This document shows, one piece after another, positions 8,387 through 16,785 of a stretch of 64,000 nucleotides of DNA. Where the stretch lies: NCBI RefSeq assembly GCF_024722015.1, contig NZ_JANQBD010000001.1:496001-560000 (forward strand). The letters run 5' to 3'. The notes under the pieces are model-generated. The model saw nothing but the letters and a program-made list of their open reading frames with translations, was not told the DNA's origin and did not search any database. The position numbers and the translations under genes were made by a program. The DNA comes from Paenibacillus radicis (ex Xue et al. 2023) (lineage in GTDB: Bacteria; Bacillota; Bacilli; Paenibacillales; NBRC-103111). The number at the start of each line of letters is the position of its first letter. Position 1 is the first letter of the stretch.

Positions 8387-8514
8387 GTATTTCATGCTAC
8401 ATGCGGAAAAAGGTGCGGTCAGGAAATCATGTGGATTGACCCTGCAAATCGGACTGGTGTACATTGATTAGCAAGCAGGCACAATATTACAGGATGGGAG
8501 GTGACGATTAAACA

Positions 8515-9474
8515 ATGGAAAGAGCCGATCAGCTTCAAACCGCCCCGCCTATATATAAACCTCTCAGTCCGGAAAAGGCAAGGGGAAGAAGGCTCCGTCA
8601 AAACATGCCGCTGCTGTTAATGTTTATACCGGTAGCCGTTTACTTTCTCATCTTTAAGTATTTTCCTATGGCAGGTCTGGTTATCGCTTTTAAAAATTAT
8701 AATTTTGCCGACGGTATATGGGGAAGCCCTTGGGTAGGGCTGTATCATTTCGACATGATGCTCAGCAGTCCCAAGACAGTGAATGTTATTAAAAATACAT
8801 TGCTGCTTAGTTTATTAAACATTTTCGTCGGTTTCCCATTCCCGATTATTTTGGCTATTATGCTCAATGAAGTTCGAAAAATGTGGTTTAAAAAAACGGT
8901 GCAAACGCTCGTGTACCTTCCCCATTTCTTGTCATGGGTTATTCTTGGAGGAATGGTCGTGACGATCTTTTCCCAACAGTCCGGCTTTTTAAACCATTGG
9001 ATTGAGCTATGGACAGGAAGTCCCTATCCTTTCTTGTACAAAGAATTTTCTTGGCTTTCCATTTTCTTAGGATCGGGAGTTTGGAAAGAAGCCGGTTGGA
9101 GCGCTATCATTTATTTAGCAGCTTTAACTTCCATCGATCCGGCTCTTTATGAGTCAGCCAGCCTGGACGGTGCCGGTAAGTTTCGTAAAATATGGCATAT
9201 AACTCTCCCTGGCATTAGTGGCATTATTGTTCTTATGTTTATTCTATCGATAGGCAAGGTTATGGAGGTAGGCTTCGATCATGTTTTTGTACTGCAGAAT
9301 AAAGGCGTAATGAATATCTCGGATGTAATCAGCACTTATATATACCGCAACGGTTTATTAGGAGCGAAGTTCAGTGAAACGACAGCACTGGGATTGTTTG
9401 AATCTGTAGTTGGTCTGATTTTGGTGCTCGCCGCCAATCGAATTGCCAGAATATTCGGCCGTGGACTTTGGTAG
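8515..9474 (+). CDS. ABC sugar importer permease, LplB type
   Basis: This 319-residue protein has six predicted membrane segments after a polar N-terminus. It has the family's FMAGLVIAFKNY-like first-helix sequence (here YFPMAGLVIAFKNYNF). The cytosolic EAA loop is at about 215-235 (YESASLDGAGKFRKIWHITLPG), where the ATPase docks. GGGAGGTGA ends 10 bases before the ATG. It pairs with the permease and lipoprotein genes downstream to form an Lpl/Ytc-type importer, whose characterised relatives take up oligosaccharides or their derivatives. No ATPase gene is nearby, so a shared MsmX-type ATPase is presumed. Confidence 0.92.
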   Translation: MERADQLQTAPPIYKPLSPEKARGRRLRQNMPLLLMFIPVAVYFLIFKYFPMAGLVIAFKNYNFADGIWGSPWVGLYHFDMMLSSPKTVNVIKNTLLLSLLNIFVGFPFPIILAIMLNEVRKMWFKKTVQTLVYLPHFLSWVILGGMVVTIFSQQSGFLNHWIELWTGSPYPFLYKEFSWLSIFLGSGVWKEAGWSAIIYLAALTSIDPALYESASLDGAGKFRKIWHITLPGISGIIVLMFILSIGKVMEVGFDHVFVLQNKGVMNISDVISTYIYRNGLLGAKFSETTALGLFESVVGLILVLAANRIARIFGRGLW

Positions 9475-9498
9475 CACAGGATGTGGGAGGACAGGAAG

Positions 9499-10374
9499 AT
9501 GAAAGCTTCTGCAGGAGAAAAGCTGTTTTACATGTTCAACTACTGCGTATTATTTGTTGTAGGAATAAGCTGTTTAATTCCCATCGTGTATACGTTATCG
9601 GTTTCCTTTAGCAATGCTGACGCCATTAGATCCGGCTTGGTTTCACTATGGCCGATAGGATTTTCCTTGGAGTCTTACAAGTCGCTCATCAGCGGGACCC
9701 CGGTTATTAGAGCTTTTGGAAACAGTATGATTATAACGGTTGTTGGAGTCATTTTGAGTATGATGTTTACAATTATGGCCGCCTATCCGTTATCCAAAAA
9801 ATATTTTTACTATACCCGTTTTTTTACGCTTGCGATTGTTTTTACGATGCTTTTTTCAGGAGGCATTATCCCCACCTTTCTTCTGATGAAGGGCTTGGGG
9901 CTTGTTAATTCGTACGGGTCCGTCTGGTTGGTCGGTTTAGTAAGTGCTTACAATATGCTAGTGCTGAAAAGCTTTCTGGAGAACATCCCCGCAGAGATTG
10001 AAGAAGCGGCCAAAATGGACGGTTGTGGAGAATTTGGGCTGCTGATAAGGATTATTTTCCCCCTCTCGCTTCCTGTTATTGCCGCTCTAACGTTGTTTTA
10101 TGGGGTCCATTACTGGAATCTGTTTATGACGGTATTAATTTATATTCAAAATGTGGAAATGCATAATTTAACCGTTATGGTGCAGCAGATGGTTAACAGC
10201 CAGTCGTTATTAATTGAAATGAATAAGCTGGATTCCAACGAAATGACGGATGTAACTCCCGAAGGAATTAAGTCGGCGGGTATTATAGTGATGATTTTAC
10301 CGATGGTTTTGATTTATCCCCTGCTGCAAAAATATTTTGTTAAAGGGGTTATGATAGGAGCAATAAAAGGCTAG
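9499..10374 (+). CDS. ABC sugar importer permease, YtcP/LplC type
   Basis: This 291-residue protein has six membrane segments and the EAA loop EIEEAAKMDGCGEFGLLIRIIFPLSLP. It ends with the typical KGVMIGAIKG tail of carbohydrate permeases. The start chosen is the ATG at 9499, nine bases after GGGAGG; the frame stays open back to 9481, but that ATG has no binding site. It follows the first permease gene by 24 bases and precedes the binding-protein gene by 24 bases, so the three form one operon. Confidence 0.92.
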   Translation: MKASAGEKLFYMFNYCVLFVVGISCLIPIVYTLSVSFSNADAIRSGLVSLWPIGFSLESYKSLISGTPVIRAFGNSMIITVVGVILSMMFTIMAAYPLSKKYFYYTRFFTLAIVFTMLFSGGIIPTFLLMKGLGLVNSYGSVWLVGLVSAYNMLVLKSFLENIPAEIEEAAKMDGCGEFGLLIRIIFPLSLPVIAALTLFYGVHYWNLFMTVLIYIQNVEMHNLTVMVQQMVNSQSLLIEMNKLDSNEMTDVTPEGIKSAGIIVMILPMVLIYPLLQKYFVKGVMIGAIKG

Positions 10375-10398
10375 TCCCAACATTGAGGAGGTCGTTTT

Positions 10399-12033
10399 AT
10401 GAGTAAACGCACTGTATGTAATTGGCCGGTATTGCTGACCTGTGGGCTTGCTCTCAGCGTTATTGCAGCCGGATGCTCCCAGAGCAGTCCCGGTAATCAG
10501 AAGCAGGCTGAAGCACCAGGAGCTAAAACAGAGAAGAAACGCGGCAAAATTACAGTATCGATCTACGACCAAGGTCAAATACCGGCTGAAGCAGGAAACT
10601 CGCAAAAAAATAGCTGGGCAACGTGGGTGAATGAAAAAGGACCTGTGGATGTTCAATACGTACCTATTACACGCCGAGAATCTACCCAAATTTACAATAC
10701 CTTGTTTGCTTCCGGAGGCGCACCGGACTTAATTACGGAATATGACGATGCCTACCGCAACAGCTTGTATACACAAAAGCAGCTGATGCCGCTGGATGAT
10801 ATGATTGACAAGTACAGCACGGAATATAAAAAGCTGATGCAGCAGTACCCCATGTTAAAGAAGCTTGGAACGAAGCCGGACGGTAAAATATATGAGATCG
10901 GCCGTGTGCAGAAAATGGTCACGAACCATGTTATGTTCATACGTACGGATTGGTTGAAAAAGCTGAATCTTGAAGTGCCTAAGACGACGGAAGATTTATA
11001 TAAGGTGGCTAAAGCTTTTGCAGAGCAGGACCCGGATGGTAATGGAAAAAAAGATACTTTCGGAACCAGCCTGAGCTTCATGAGCGGTGATAATATTAGA
11101 GAAATGTTTGGCGATGTAGGCTGGGTAGTCAGCAATGACCAAATTGTTCGTGACTGGGATCGTATTAAGGAGCATACCGTATTCCGTAAAAAGTTATATG
11201 ACGAAGGTATAGTGGATAAAGATTTCCTGGCCGATAAGAACGGGGCTAAAGCGGAAAAAGATTGGGTGAATGGCAAGCTGGGCATTTTCGGTATTCAAAA
11301 CGGCGTCAAAAGCACAGGGTACAAGGTGTTCACTACGTTCAAAAAGAACAACCCGGATGCAACCATTCTGCCGATAGAGCTGCCTAAAAGTCCTTTCGGC
11401 CAATTCAGCCCTTATCTTGAGCCTCCTGTCCGCATGGTTTCAGTAGTCAATGCCAAAGCAAAGGACCCTGAAGCTGTCATGAAATATATTGATTTTATGA
11501 TTACTCCTTCAACGATGAATACGATTAAGTATGGTATAGAGGGCGTTCATTCGAAGAAAGACAGCAGCGGCTGCTATCAGGCTATTGATGAAGAAAAAAG
11601 CAAGAAGGAAGTTACGTGGAACCAATATTTCCAAGGGTTCTTTTCTACAATCATGGAAGGCGATTGTGCATCCTTCGAGAAAAGCCTCGACATGAGCAAG
11701 CCGGTGAATAAAGAATTTGCGAGCTTTGTTCCCATTGCAGATAAAGCTTATTTATCCAAGGAACGTCCGATTCCCGATGTTACCTCCAAGTTTTATTGGC
11801 CATCCCTTCCCCAAGAGGTCAGTTCCGTTGAAACGAACTTAAGCGAAGCCATCAATGAATTGATGATTAAGGCGATTGTAAGCGGCTCCTCCTACACCGT
11901 AGATCAAGCTATTCAGGAGGCGAAGTCGACTTGGGATAAAGGCGGCGGCAAGAAGGTCGAGGAATGGTATAAAAAATGGTATGCGGACAATAAAAATTCT
12001 GCGCTGCTAACCAAGGATCTGTACGAAAATTAA
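10399..12033 (+). CDS. Lipoprotein solute-binding protein, LplA type
   Basis: This 544-residue lipoprotein has a signal peptide with lipobox VIAAGC at about residues 21-26. A charged linker follows, then a type-I sugar-binding fold (family 1 / Lpl class), with the early TRRESTQIYNTLFASGGAPDLI region and the calcium-type loop DPDGNGKKDTFG. GAGGAGG precedes the ATG. The length fits the large (500-560 residue) LplA class rather than the 420-450 residue maltose type. It is the extracellular receptor for the two preceding permeases. A strong hairpin lies just after the stop and may raise its transcript level relative to capA. Confidence 0.92.
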   Translation: MSKRTVCNWPVLLTCGLALSVIAAGCSQSSPGNQKQAEAPGAKTEKKRGKITVSIYDQGQIPAEAGNSQKNSWATWVNEKGPVDVQYVPITRRESTQIYNTLFASGGAPDLITEYDDAYRNSLYTQKQLMPLDDMIDKYSTEYKKLMQQYPMLKKLGTKPDGKIYEIGRVQKMVTNHVMFIRTDWLKKLNLEVPKTTEDLYKVAKAFAEQDPDGNGKKDTFGTSLSFMSGDNIREMFGDVGWVVSNDQIVRDWDRIKEHTVFRKKLYDEGIVDKDFLADKNGAKAEKDWVNGKLGIFGIQNGVKSTGYKVFTTFKKNNPDATILPIELPKSPFGQFSPYLEPPVRMVSVVNAKAKDPEAVMKYIDFMITPSTMNTIKYGIEGVHSKKDSSGCYQAIDEEKSKKEVTWNQYFQGFFSTIMEGDCASFEKSLDMSKPVNKEFASFVPIADKAYLSKERPIPDVTSKFYWPSLPQEVSSVETNLSEAINELMIKAIVSGSSYTVDQAIQEAKSTWDKGGGKKVEEWYKKWYADNKNSALLTKDLYEN

Positions 12034-12045
12034 TCGGATTATGGA

Positions 12046-12073
12046 GAAGGAGACATCAACCGATGTCTCCTTC
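12046..12073 (+). repeat. Perfect 12-bp hairpin between binding-protein and capA-like genes
   Basis: GAAGGAGACATC-AACC-GATGTCTCCTTC is a perfect inverted repeat starting 13 bases after the binding-protein stop. No T run follows, so it is a weak terminator at most. It may instead protect the upstream message from 3' exonucleases, a common device after highly expressed binding-protein genes. Its right arm ends 22 bases before the next start codon. Confidence 0.7.
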
Positions 12074-12095
12074 CTGAACAAGAGGGGATTCATAT

Positions 12096-13187
12096 ATGCG
12101 CAAATCATTCACATTTGCTGCAACAGGCCAAGCGCTTATCAAACGCGATTTAAGACCGTATATGCACTGCGACAGGCTTGCAAAAGTCATTCAAACCATC
12201 AAACAGGCAGATTTCTCCTTTACCAATTTTGAAGGAACGATTAAAGGCAGCTTTGGAGGCTGGCCGACCAAGAATAAAGCGGTTGCCGCATCCCCGCCCC
12301 ATGTTCTTGATTCATTAGCAGAAATGGGCTTCAACATGCTGTCTCTGTGTAATAATCATGCCTTTGACTTGGGACCCGGCGGTATATTATCGACATTGGA
12401 GCAGTCAACAGGCAAAGCGTTTCTGCATGCAGGTATAGGAACAGACCGCAATGATGCGGCGAAGCCAAGATACAAGGAAACGAGCCTCGGCCGTGTCGCC
12501 CTTATTGCCGCTGATTGCGGACCTCAGCCCGAATATGCGTATGCTTTTGATGGAAATGACCTGATTTCTTCACGGCCAGGAAATAATCGATTGCTGGTAC
12601 AGCGTAATGAGGCAGGCCAGCTTGAACCTAATCCAGAAGATGCCGCTTGGCATCTCTCTATGATTACTGAAGCGGCAGTCGAAGCGGAATTCGTTGTCGC
12701 CTACCTGCATAGCCATCACTGGGAGCCGGTTATGGAGATAACGCCGGACTGGATACAACAATACGCCAAAGCCTGCATCGATGCGGGTGCGAATGCGATC
12801 GTTTGTCACGGGACACCTTTGCTGCAAGGAGTAGAGATATACAAGCAGCGCCCGATTTTTTACGGCCTTGGCAATTTTATCTTTCACACATATCAACCCG
12901 CCCGCTGGATGGGGCAGATCGGTATGAAAGCTTGGCAAAGCGTTATTGCGACGTGCAGCTTCGGTGTTGATGGGAATTTAACCGAATTGCAATTCGAATC
13001 GATCCTGGTCGGAGGCAATCCCGAAGAACTGGCGTATGGACGATATACCTGTTTGGACGCCCCCAGCCTGGCTGACGCGAAGCAGGGCGAGGAAATCCTT
13101 GGTCATTTGGCCCGGCTGTCCCGGCCATTCCAAACATCCATTTATATGGAGCAAGGTGTAGGTAAAGCGATAGTTCGTAATGGTTAA
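12096..13187 (+). CDS. CapA-family metallophosphatase-like protein
   Basis: This 363-residue protein resembles CapA/PgsA (poly-gamma-glutamate synthesis, PGA_cap) proteins, a branch of the calcineurin-like phosphoesterase fold. Visible landmarks are NFEGTI, CNNHAFDLG, HSHHWEP, VCHGTPLLQGVEIY and YGLGNFIF, in the family order. It has no signal peptide or membrane anchor, unlike the membrane-bound CapA subunit, and no capB/capC genes are present. Capsule synthesis is therefore unlikely. AGAGGGG lies nine bases before the ATG. As the last gene of the importer operon it may process the imported compound, but this is inferred from position. A bidirectional terminator follows. Confidence 0.82.
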   Translation: MRKSFTFAATGQALIKRDLRPYMHCDRLAKVIQTIKQADFSFTNFEGTIKGSFGGWPTKNKAVAASPPHVLDSLAEMGFNMLSLCNNHAFDLGPGGILSTLEQSTGKAFLHAGIGTDRNDAAKPRYKETSLGRVALIAADCGPQPEYAYAFDGNDLISSRPGNNRLLVQRNEAGQLEPNPEDAAWHLSMITEAAVEAEFVVAYLHSHHWEPVMEITPDWIQQYAKACIDAGANAIVCHGTPLLQGVEIYKQRPIFYGLGNFIFHTYQPARWMGQIGMKAWQSVIATCSFGVDGNLTELQFESILVGGNPEELAYGRYTCLDAPSLADAKQGEEILGHLARLSRPFQTSIYMEQGVGKAIVRNG

Positions 13188-13195
13188 ATGTATTC

Positions 13196-13230
13196 AAAAA
13201 TCCTCCATGCTTCAGCATCGGAGGATTTTT
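13196..13230. terminator. Bidirectional terminator after capA-like gene
   Basis: AAAAATCCTCCATGC pairs with GCAT-C-GGAGGATTTTT around a TTCA loop, with A and T tracts on the two sides. It ends the 8515-13187 operon. Confidence 0.9.
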
Positions 13231-13233
13231 GGC

Positions 13234-13261
13234 TTGCAATAACTGGCGGTTTTGATAGAAT
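13234..13261 (+). promoter_or_regulatory. Putative sigma-A promoter for the TPR gene
   Basis: TTGCAA (13234-13239) and TAGAAT (13256-13261) are separated by 16 bases, immediately after the preceding terminator. The transcript would carry a leader of about 110 bases containing the tandem repeat at 13284-13363. Confidence 0.45.
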
Positions 13262-13283
13262 CGAAGAAAACGCATGCACTACA

Positions 13284-13363
13284 GCACTTGCCTATGAAGC
13301 AAGTTCTGCTGAAACGCAATTCTGTACTTGCTTACGATGTAAGTTTCGCTAAAGCGAAGCTCT
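13284..13363 (+). repeat. Two imperfect 40-bp tandem repeats in the TPR gene leader
   Basis: Units 13284-13323 and 13324-13363 align without gaps at about 28 of 40 positions. Each contains a small dyad (CTTGC...GCAAG in the first, CTTGC...GTAAG in the second) followed by a second short dyad near its end (TTCGCT-aa-AGCGAA in unit two). The pair ends at the ribosome binding site of the next gene. Confidence 0.65.
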
Positions 13364-13376
13364 TAGGAGGAAACAT

Positions 13377-14195
13377 ATGAAAACATGGGTTAAGCTTGTG
13401 CTTCAAGTCGCCGTTCCGGTAGTGATCCTTTTTATTTTGTTTAAATTGGGATTATGGTATGGAGTGGCTGGGTTAGCCGTAATCGCAGCTATTCTTATTT
13501 ATTGGCTACGAGGCAATTATTTTGTGCTCCAAGCCAATATCCGTTACGGTAAAAAGGATTTAAAGGGAGCTTATGACTATTACGGCCGAGCTTACAAAGC
13601 AAATCGCAATTCAAGCTTCTCCATCTCCCAAGCCTTTATTCTGCTGAAGTTAGGAGAGGTCGAGCAAGCAGAGAAGCTTCTATCGCAAGTCATGCAGCGC
13701 AAGCTGTCCCGCAATAATGAAATGACTGCCAAAATTAACTATTCGATAGCCTTATGGAGGCTGGGAAAACAGCAAGAAGCCATTGCTATATTGGAAGAAA
13801 TCCTTCCCTCCTTCAAAAACTCGATTGTATACGGCAACCTGGGACTCTATTATCTTATGATGAACGACTTGGACAAAGCACTGGCCTTCAATCTCGAAGC
13901 TTATGAATACACCGACTCGGATAAGACCATTCTCGATAATTTGGGCTTCAACTATTATCTACTCGGCCGCTACAATGAAGCGAAGGGAATTTATGAGAAG
14001 CTGATGCTGCTGAACCCTACCTTTGCTGAAGCCTATTATTATTATGCTTTGACATTGTCTGAGCTCGGCGACCAAGCTTCTGCCTGGAATAAAATGGAGC
14101 AAGCACTTTCCTATGAGCCCTCTATGATTACGACCCTTACCCGTGGCATGATTGAGGACAAGCTTGAGGAATGGCGGAAGTTTAATGCTTCATGA
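13377..14195 (+). CDS. Membrane-anchored TPR-repeat protein
   Basis: This 272-residue protein has two hydrophobic segments (about 6-24 and 27-45) followed by about five tetratricopeptide units. Recognisable helices include KKDLKGAYDYYGRAYKAN, GEVEQAEKLL, GKQQEAIAILEEILP, NDLDKALAFNLEAY, GRYNEAKGIYEKLMLLNP and GDQASAWNKMEQALSYEP. TPR arrays bind partner proteins; no catalytic domain is present. AGGAGG lies before the ATG. It is a single-gene unit with its own promoter and a strong terminator. Its partner is unknown. Confidence 0.88.
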   Translation: MKTWVKLVLQVAVPVVILFILFKLGLWYGVAGLAVIAAILIYWLRGNYFVLQANIRYGKKDLKGAYDYYGRAYKANRNSSFSISQAFILLKLGEVEQAEKLLSQVMQRKLSRNNEMTAKINYSIALWRLGKQQEAIAILEEILPSFKNSIVYGNLGLYYLMMNDLDKALAFNLEAYEYTDSDKTILDNLGFNYYLLGRYNEAKGIYEKLMLLNPTFAEAYYYYALTLSELGDQASAWNKMEQALSYEPSMITTLTRGMIEDKLEEWRKFNAS

Positions 14196-14200
14196 GAATA

Positions 14201-14240
14201 GCCGCCCAAAAGTTAATGTTAACTTTTGGGCGGCCTTTTT
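14201..14240 (+). terminator. Terminator after the TPR gene
   Basis: GCCGCCCAAAAGTTAA and its exact reverse complement are separated by TG and followed by CTTTTT, a 16-bp perfect stem. Confidence 0.93.
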
Positions 14241-14328
14241 GTTTCACATATCATATTAATCGGAAGAAGACTGCATGTTTCTGGAAATTATGGATCATAA
14301 TAACCAAAAACATAGGTGGTGGAAGCAA

Positions 14329-14985
14329 TTGTGTAAATCGATAAGTATGCTTGCCGATGTATCGCAAGTAACCGAGCAATTTAAAATTGACAATGTTTTA
14401 TCGTATTTGTCCAACCGTTATGAAATCAGTCCAACTCAATCTGTCTCTGCGATAGTAGTTCGCGATAACTCTCGTCAGCTGGACGAGTTTCGTTGGGGGC
14501 TTATGCCGTTCTGGGGAAAAAATTCGGTATGTATGGACAGCCGCTCGATCACTGACAAGAAGGTCTACAAGCTCATTCTCAAGAAACAGCGGTGTGTGAT
14601 CCCGTGCAGCGGTTTTTATGTAACCAAAACGGAGAAAAAGAATACCCAGTGGATTAAATTTACTATGAATACAGGTACTTTCGGGATTGCTGGCCTGTAT
14701 GATGTTTGGCGCTCTTCCTTCGATGGCGAGGAGCTGCGAACTTGTACGATGCTGATGACCGAAGCCAACTCTCTGATCGCTCCATATCAAGAGCAGATGC
14801 CTTCAATTCTTGAGCCGGATGACGTAGACCAGTGGCTGCAGCCTGATTCGAAGAACCCATTTACCCTAATCAGGCTGCTTCGCCCTATGGACAGCTTAAG
14901 GATGAGGTCATACACACTCGCTTCAGCTGAGGATAAATTCGAAGCGCCAACCGACTTCGATTATCCGCATCCCGAGCTGGTCTGA
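14329..14985 (+). CDS. SRAP-domain (YedK/HMCES-like) protein with degenerate active site
   Basis: This protein belongs to the SRAP family, whose N-terminal Cys2 crosslinks to abasic sites in single-stranded DNA. The start chosen is TTG at 14329, nine bases after AGGTGG, because it places a Cys at position 2 (MCKSIS) as the family requires; an ATG at 14275 would bury it. The fold markers WGLMPFWG, RCVIPCSGFY and AGLYDVW are present. However, the usual Asn (E. coli YedK N75) aligns with D70, the Glu of GWYEW (E105) with V98, and the His of H-x-RMP (H160) with Q154, with the Arg also lost. Cys2 is kept but the supporting residues are not. It is 218 residues, close to family length. It may be a divergent paralog that binds DNA without normal crosslink chemistry. 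Confidence 0.8.
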   Translation: MCKSISMLADVSQVTEQFKIDNVLSYLSNRYEISPTQSVSAIVVRDNSRQLDEFRWGLMPFWGKNSVCMDSRSITDKKVYKLILKKQRCVIPCSGFYVTKTEKKNTQWIKFTMNTGTFGIAGLYDVWRSSFDGEELRTCTMLMTEANSLIAPYQEQMPSILEPDDVDQWLQPDSKNPFTLIRLLRPMDSLRMRSYTLASAEDKFEAPTDFDYPHPELV

Positions 14986-15023
14986 GATCTCTACTCCGCA
15001 GCTTCGTAAACTTTAAACCGCAT

Positions 15024-15066
15024 ACAAAAAAATGTGCTCACTTGGCGAACAAGCTGAGCACATTTC
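15024..15066 (-). terminator. Terminator after the exported phosphoesterase gene
   Basis: On the minus strand, AAATGTGCTCA and TGAGCACATTT pair around a 14-base loop and run into seven T. It lies just past the phosphoesterase stop, between two converging genes. Confidence 0.85.
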
Positions 15067-15068
15067 GT

Positions 15069-16115
15069 TTATACAAGCGGAACCGTCCAGCTTGCCTTGT
15101 CGATCCAGCTGCGGTCGGAAAATTCGCGGCCGCGCACGACGACTTCCTTACTGTAAACCTGCACGTACATTCCTTGGGCAGAGTTATTATCCTGAGTATT
15201 GCGGGTTTTCCCAACCGAGGCATTATTAAACCAGTGAAACGAATTTTGTGTATTGTAGTGATCTTCCCCAACAAAACTGCGGTGCGTGTGGCCGGAGAGG
15301 ACGAAGACGTTGCGGTATGGCTTGAGAATGGCCCGGAATTCTTTGGCCCTGACGAGTGCGTGAGATCCCCCATCGGTACCCGGGGCGGGCAGCGGCTGAT
15401 GAATGAATACAAGCGCTGTCTTACCATCCTCATGCTGCTTCATCGTTTTTTCAAACCAGGCTAGCTGCTCATCCGAATACCAGGCGCCCTCCCCATATTC
15501 CGGCTTATCGCCGACATACGCTTCCTGAGAAAGCAGAATCAAATGAACATCCCCCACCCACAAATCCACATACGCCTTTTCCTTATATCCAAAAAACTTC
15601 ATAAACCGTTCCCGCGCCATACTATCCGTTTTGCCATTCGGCAACGTTTCCTTCGCAAACTCACCTTTCTTGTCTAGCCATATATCATAATAATCATGAT
15701 TGCCCATGTTTGCGTAGATTGGCGGCAATTTATACTTGTTGAGTATGGAGCGCAGCAGCTTATAGTCGGTATCTCTGCCGATGTCAGTCAAATCCCCGCC
15801 CAATACAATCATATCCACAGGAGACTCAAAGTCACTAACATCCTTTAAAGCAAAATGCAGCTTATCCGTCATCATGGAAATCCCATCGGAAATATGCAGA
15901 TCACTTAGCAAAAAAAACGAGAATAACAGCTCATTTGCGTTATCAGCAGTTGGAACAGAGGTCGAAGGCTGTTCGTTCGGCTTTGTTGGCTTCTCCCCCT
16001 CTAGCGCACCTACCTCAGTATCGTTTTTTAAGGCATGCGCCAGAAAGGCTCCTCCACCTGAGAGTAGAGCAATAAATGCAACCATCTTTTTAATAAAATG
16101 TCTTCTCGATAACAT
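15069..16115 (-). CDS. Tat-exported calcineurin-like metallophosphoesterase
   Basis: This 348-residue protein starts with MLSRRHFIKK and a hydrophobic stretch, matching the twin-arginine signal S-R-R-x-F-x-K, so it is probably exported folded with its metals. The metal-binding blocks follow in the expected order: SDLHISD, VLGGDLTD, NMGNHD, FIHQP and LSGHTHRS. A Pro/Thr/Asn-rich linker of about 30 residues separates signal and enzyme. The substrate is unclear (phosphodiester, phospholipid or nucleotide). The fold resembles stand-alone GpdQ/Icc-like enzymes more than the larger PhoD family. It is monocistronic, and 226 bases before the next divergent gene's first codons contain its promoter region. 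Confidence 0.9.
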   Translation of the reverse strand: MLSRRHFIKKMVAFIALLSGGGAFLAHALKNDTEVGALEGEKPTKPNEQPSTSVPTADNANELLFSFFLLSDLHISDGISMMTDKLHFALKDVSDFESPVDMIVLGGDLTDIGRDTDYKLLRSILNKYKLPPIYANMGNHDYYDIWLDKKGEFAKETLPNGKTDSMARERFMKFFGYKEKAYVDLWVGDVHLILLSQEAYVGDKPEYGEGAWYSDEQLAWFEKTMKQHEDGKTALVFIHQPLPAPGTDGGSHALVRAKEFRAILKPYRNVFVLSGHTHRSFVGEDHYNTQNSFHWFNNASVGKTRNTQDNNSAQGMYVQVYSKEVVVRGREFSDRSWIDKASWTVPLV

Positions 16116-16298
16116 GATACAACCAACCCCCGCCCTGTATAAAACCTGCTTAGCACACCGTTCAATAAACGTATCGGCTACACTACTTCTTACATACTAA
16201 TGATAAACGAAATAGGTATAAACATGAACTGTTTTTTGAATGGTAAAATCAAGATTGGCTCCTGCCTTCTACAATTTGGCTTTATGGGCGTTCATACA

Positions 16299-16327
16299 TT
16301 GACTGCTATTCCGATTCCGTAGACTAT
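16299..16327 (+). promoter_or_regulatory. Weak putative promoter for the 96-residue protein gene
   Basis: TTGACT (16299-16304) and GACTAT (16322-16327) have 17-base spacing. The -10 match is poor. The rest of the gap 16116-16434 shows no other clear element on either strand. Confidence 0.3.
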
Positions 16328-16434
16328 TCTCCATTAATCTCCAAAAATAGTGGTTTCATACGCTGGTATTTCGACAGACTTCACATGACACATGAAGTAA
16401 GCTATTTGGGTACATACTTCAGGAGGTGCATGGT

Positions 16435-16725
16435 TTGATTAACAGTGTAATTAAAACTAAAGCAATGGGGTTCATTAACCAGGAGATTGAAAGACTGCTT
16501 TCAGAATTAGAGAGGGGACTTATCAGCAAGGATGAAGCGATTGGCGGCTTAAATACGGTATACAATATTGCCTCTGGCATAGAGGATGTTAAGTATATGC
16601 AAACCATTTGCAGAATAATCGCCTATATCAGGTCCAGAAATTATTACTTTAAAATGAAAAGCTTGTACTTGAAAAATTATTTTGATGGAACGCATGAGGC
16701 CAGCCTAACGGCCTTAAAAGCTTAA
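16435..16725 (+). CDS. Small protein of unknown function
   Basis: This 96-residue protein is not one I recognise. It starts at TTG 16435, eight bases after a perfect AGGAGG; a GTG at 16426 overlaps the binding site and is unlikely. The sequence is mostly amphipathic helix (FINQEIERLLSELERGLISKDEAIGGLNTVYNI, then YIRSRNYYFKMKSLYLKNYFDGTHE) with no signal peptide, Cys motif or membrane segment. A strong shared terminator follows directly. The strong binding site and terminator argue that it is a real gene. Confidence 0.75.
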   Translation: MINSVIKTKAMGFINQEIERLLSELERGLISKDEAIGGLNTVYNIASGIEDVKYMQTICRIIAYIRSRNYYFKMKSLYLKNYFDGTHEASLTALKA

Positions 16726-16730
16726 AAAAA

Positions 16731-16762
16731 GCCGTCAGGGAAAATCACCCTGACGGTTTTTT
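16731..16762. terminator. Bidirectional terminator between converging genes
   Basis: AGCCGTCAGGG and CCCTGACGGTTT pair around AAAATCA, with an A tract on one side and a T tract on the other. It serves both the small-protein gene (plus) and the SLH gene (minus). Confidence 0.92.
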
Positions 16763-16785
16763 ATGTGCAGATCCATAAGTTCCGG

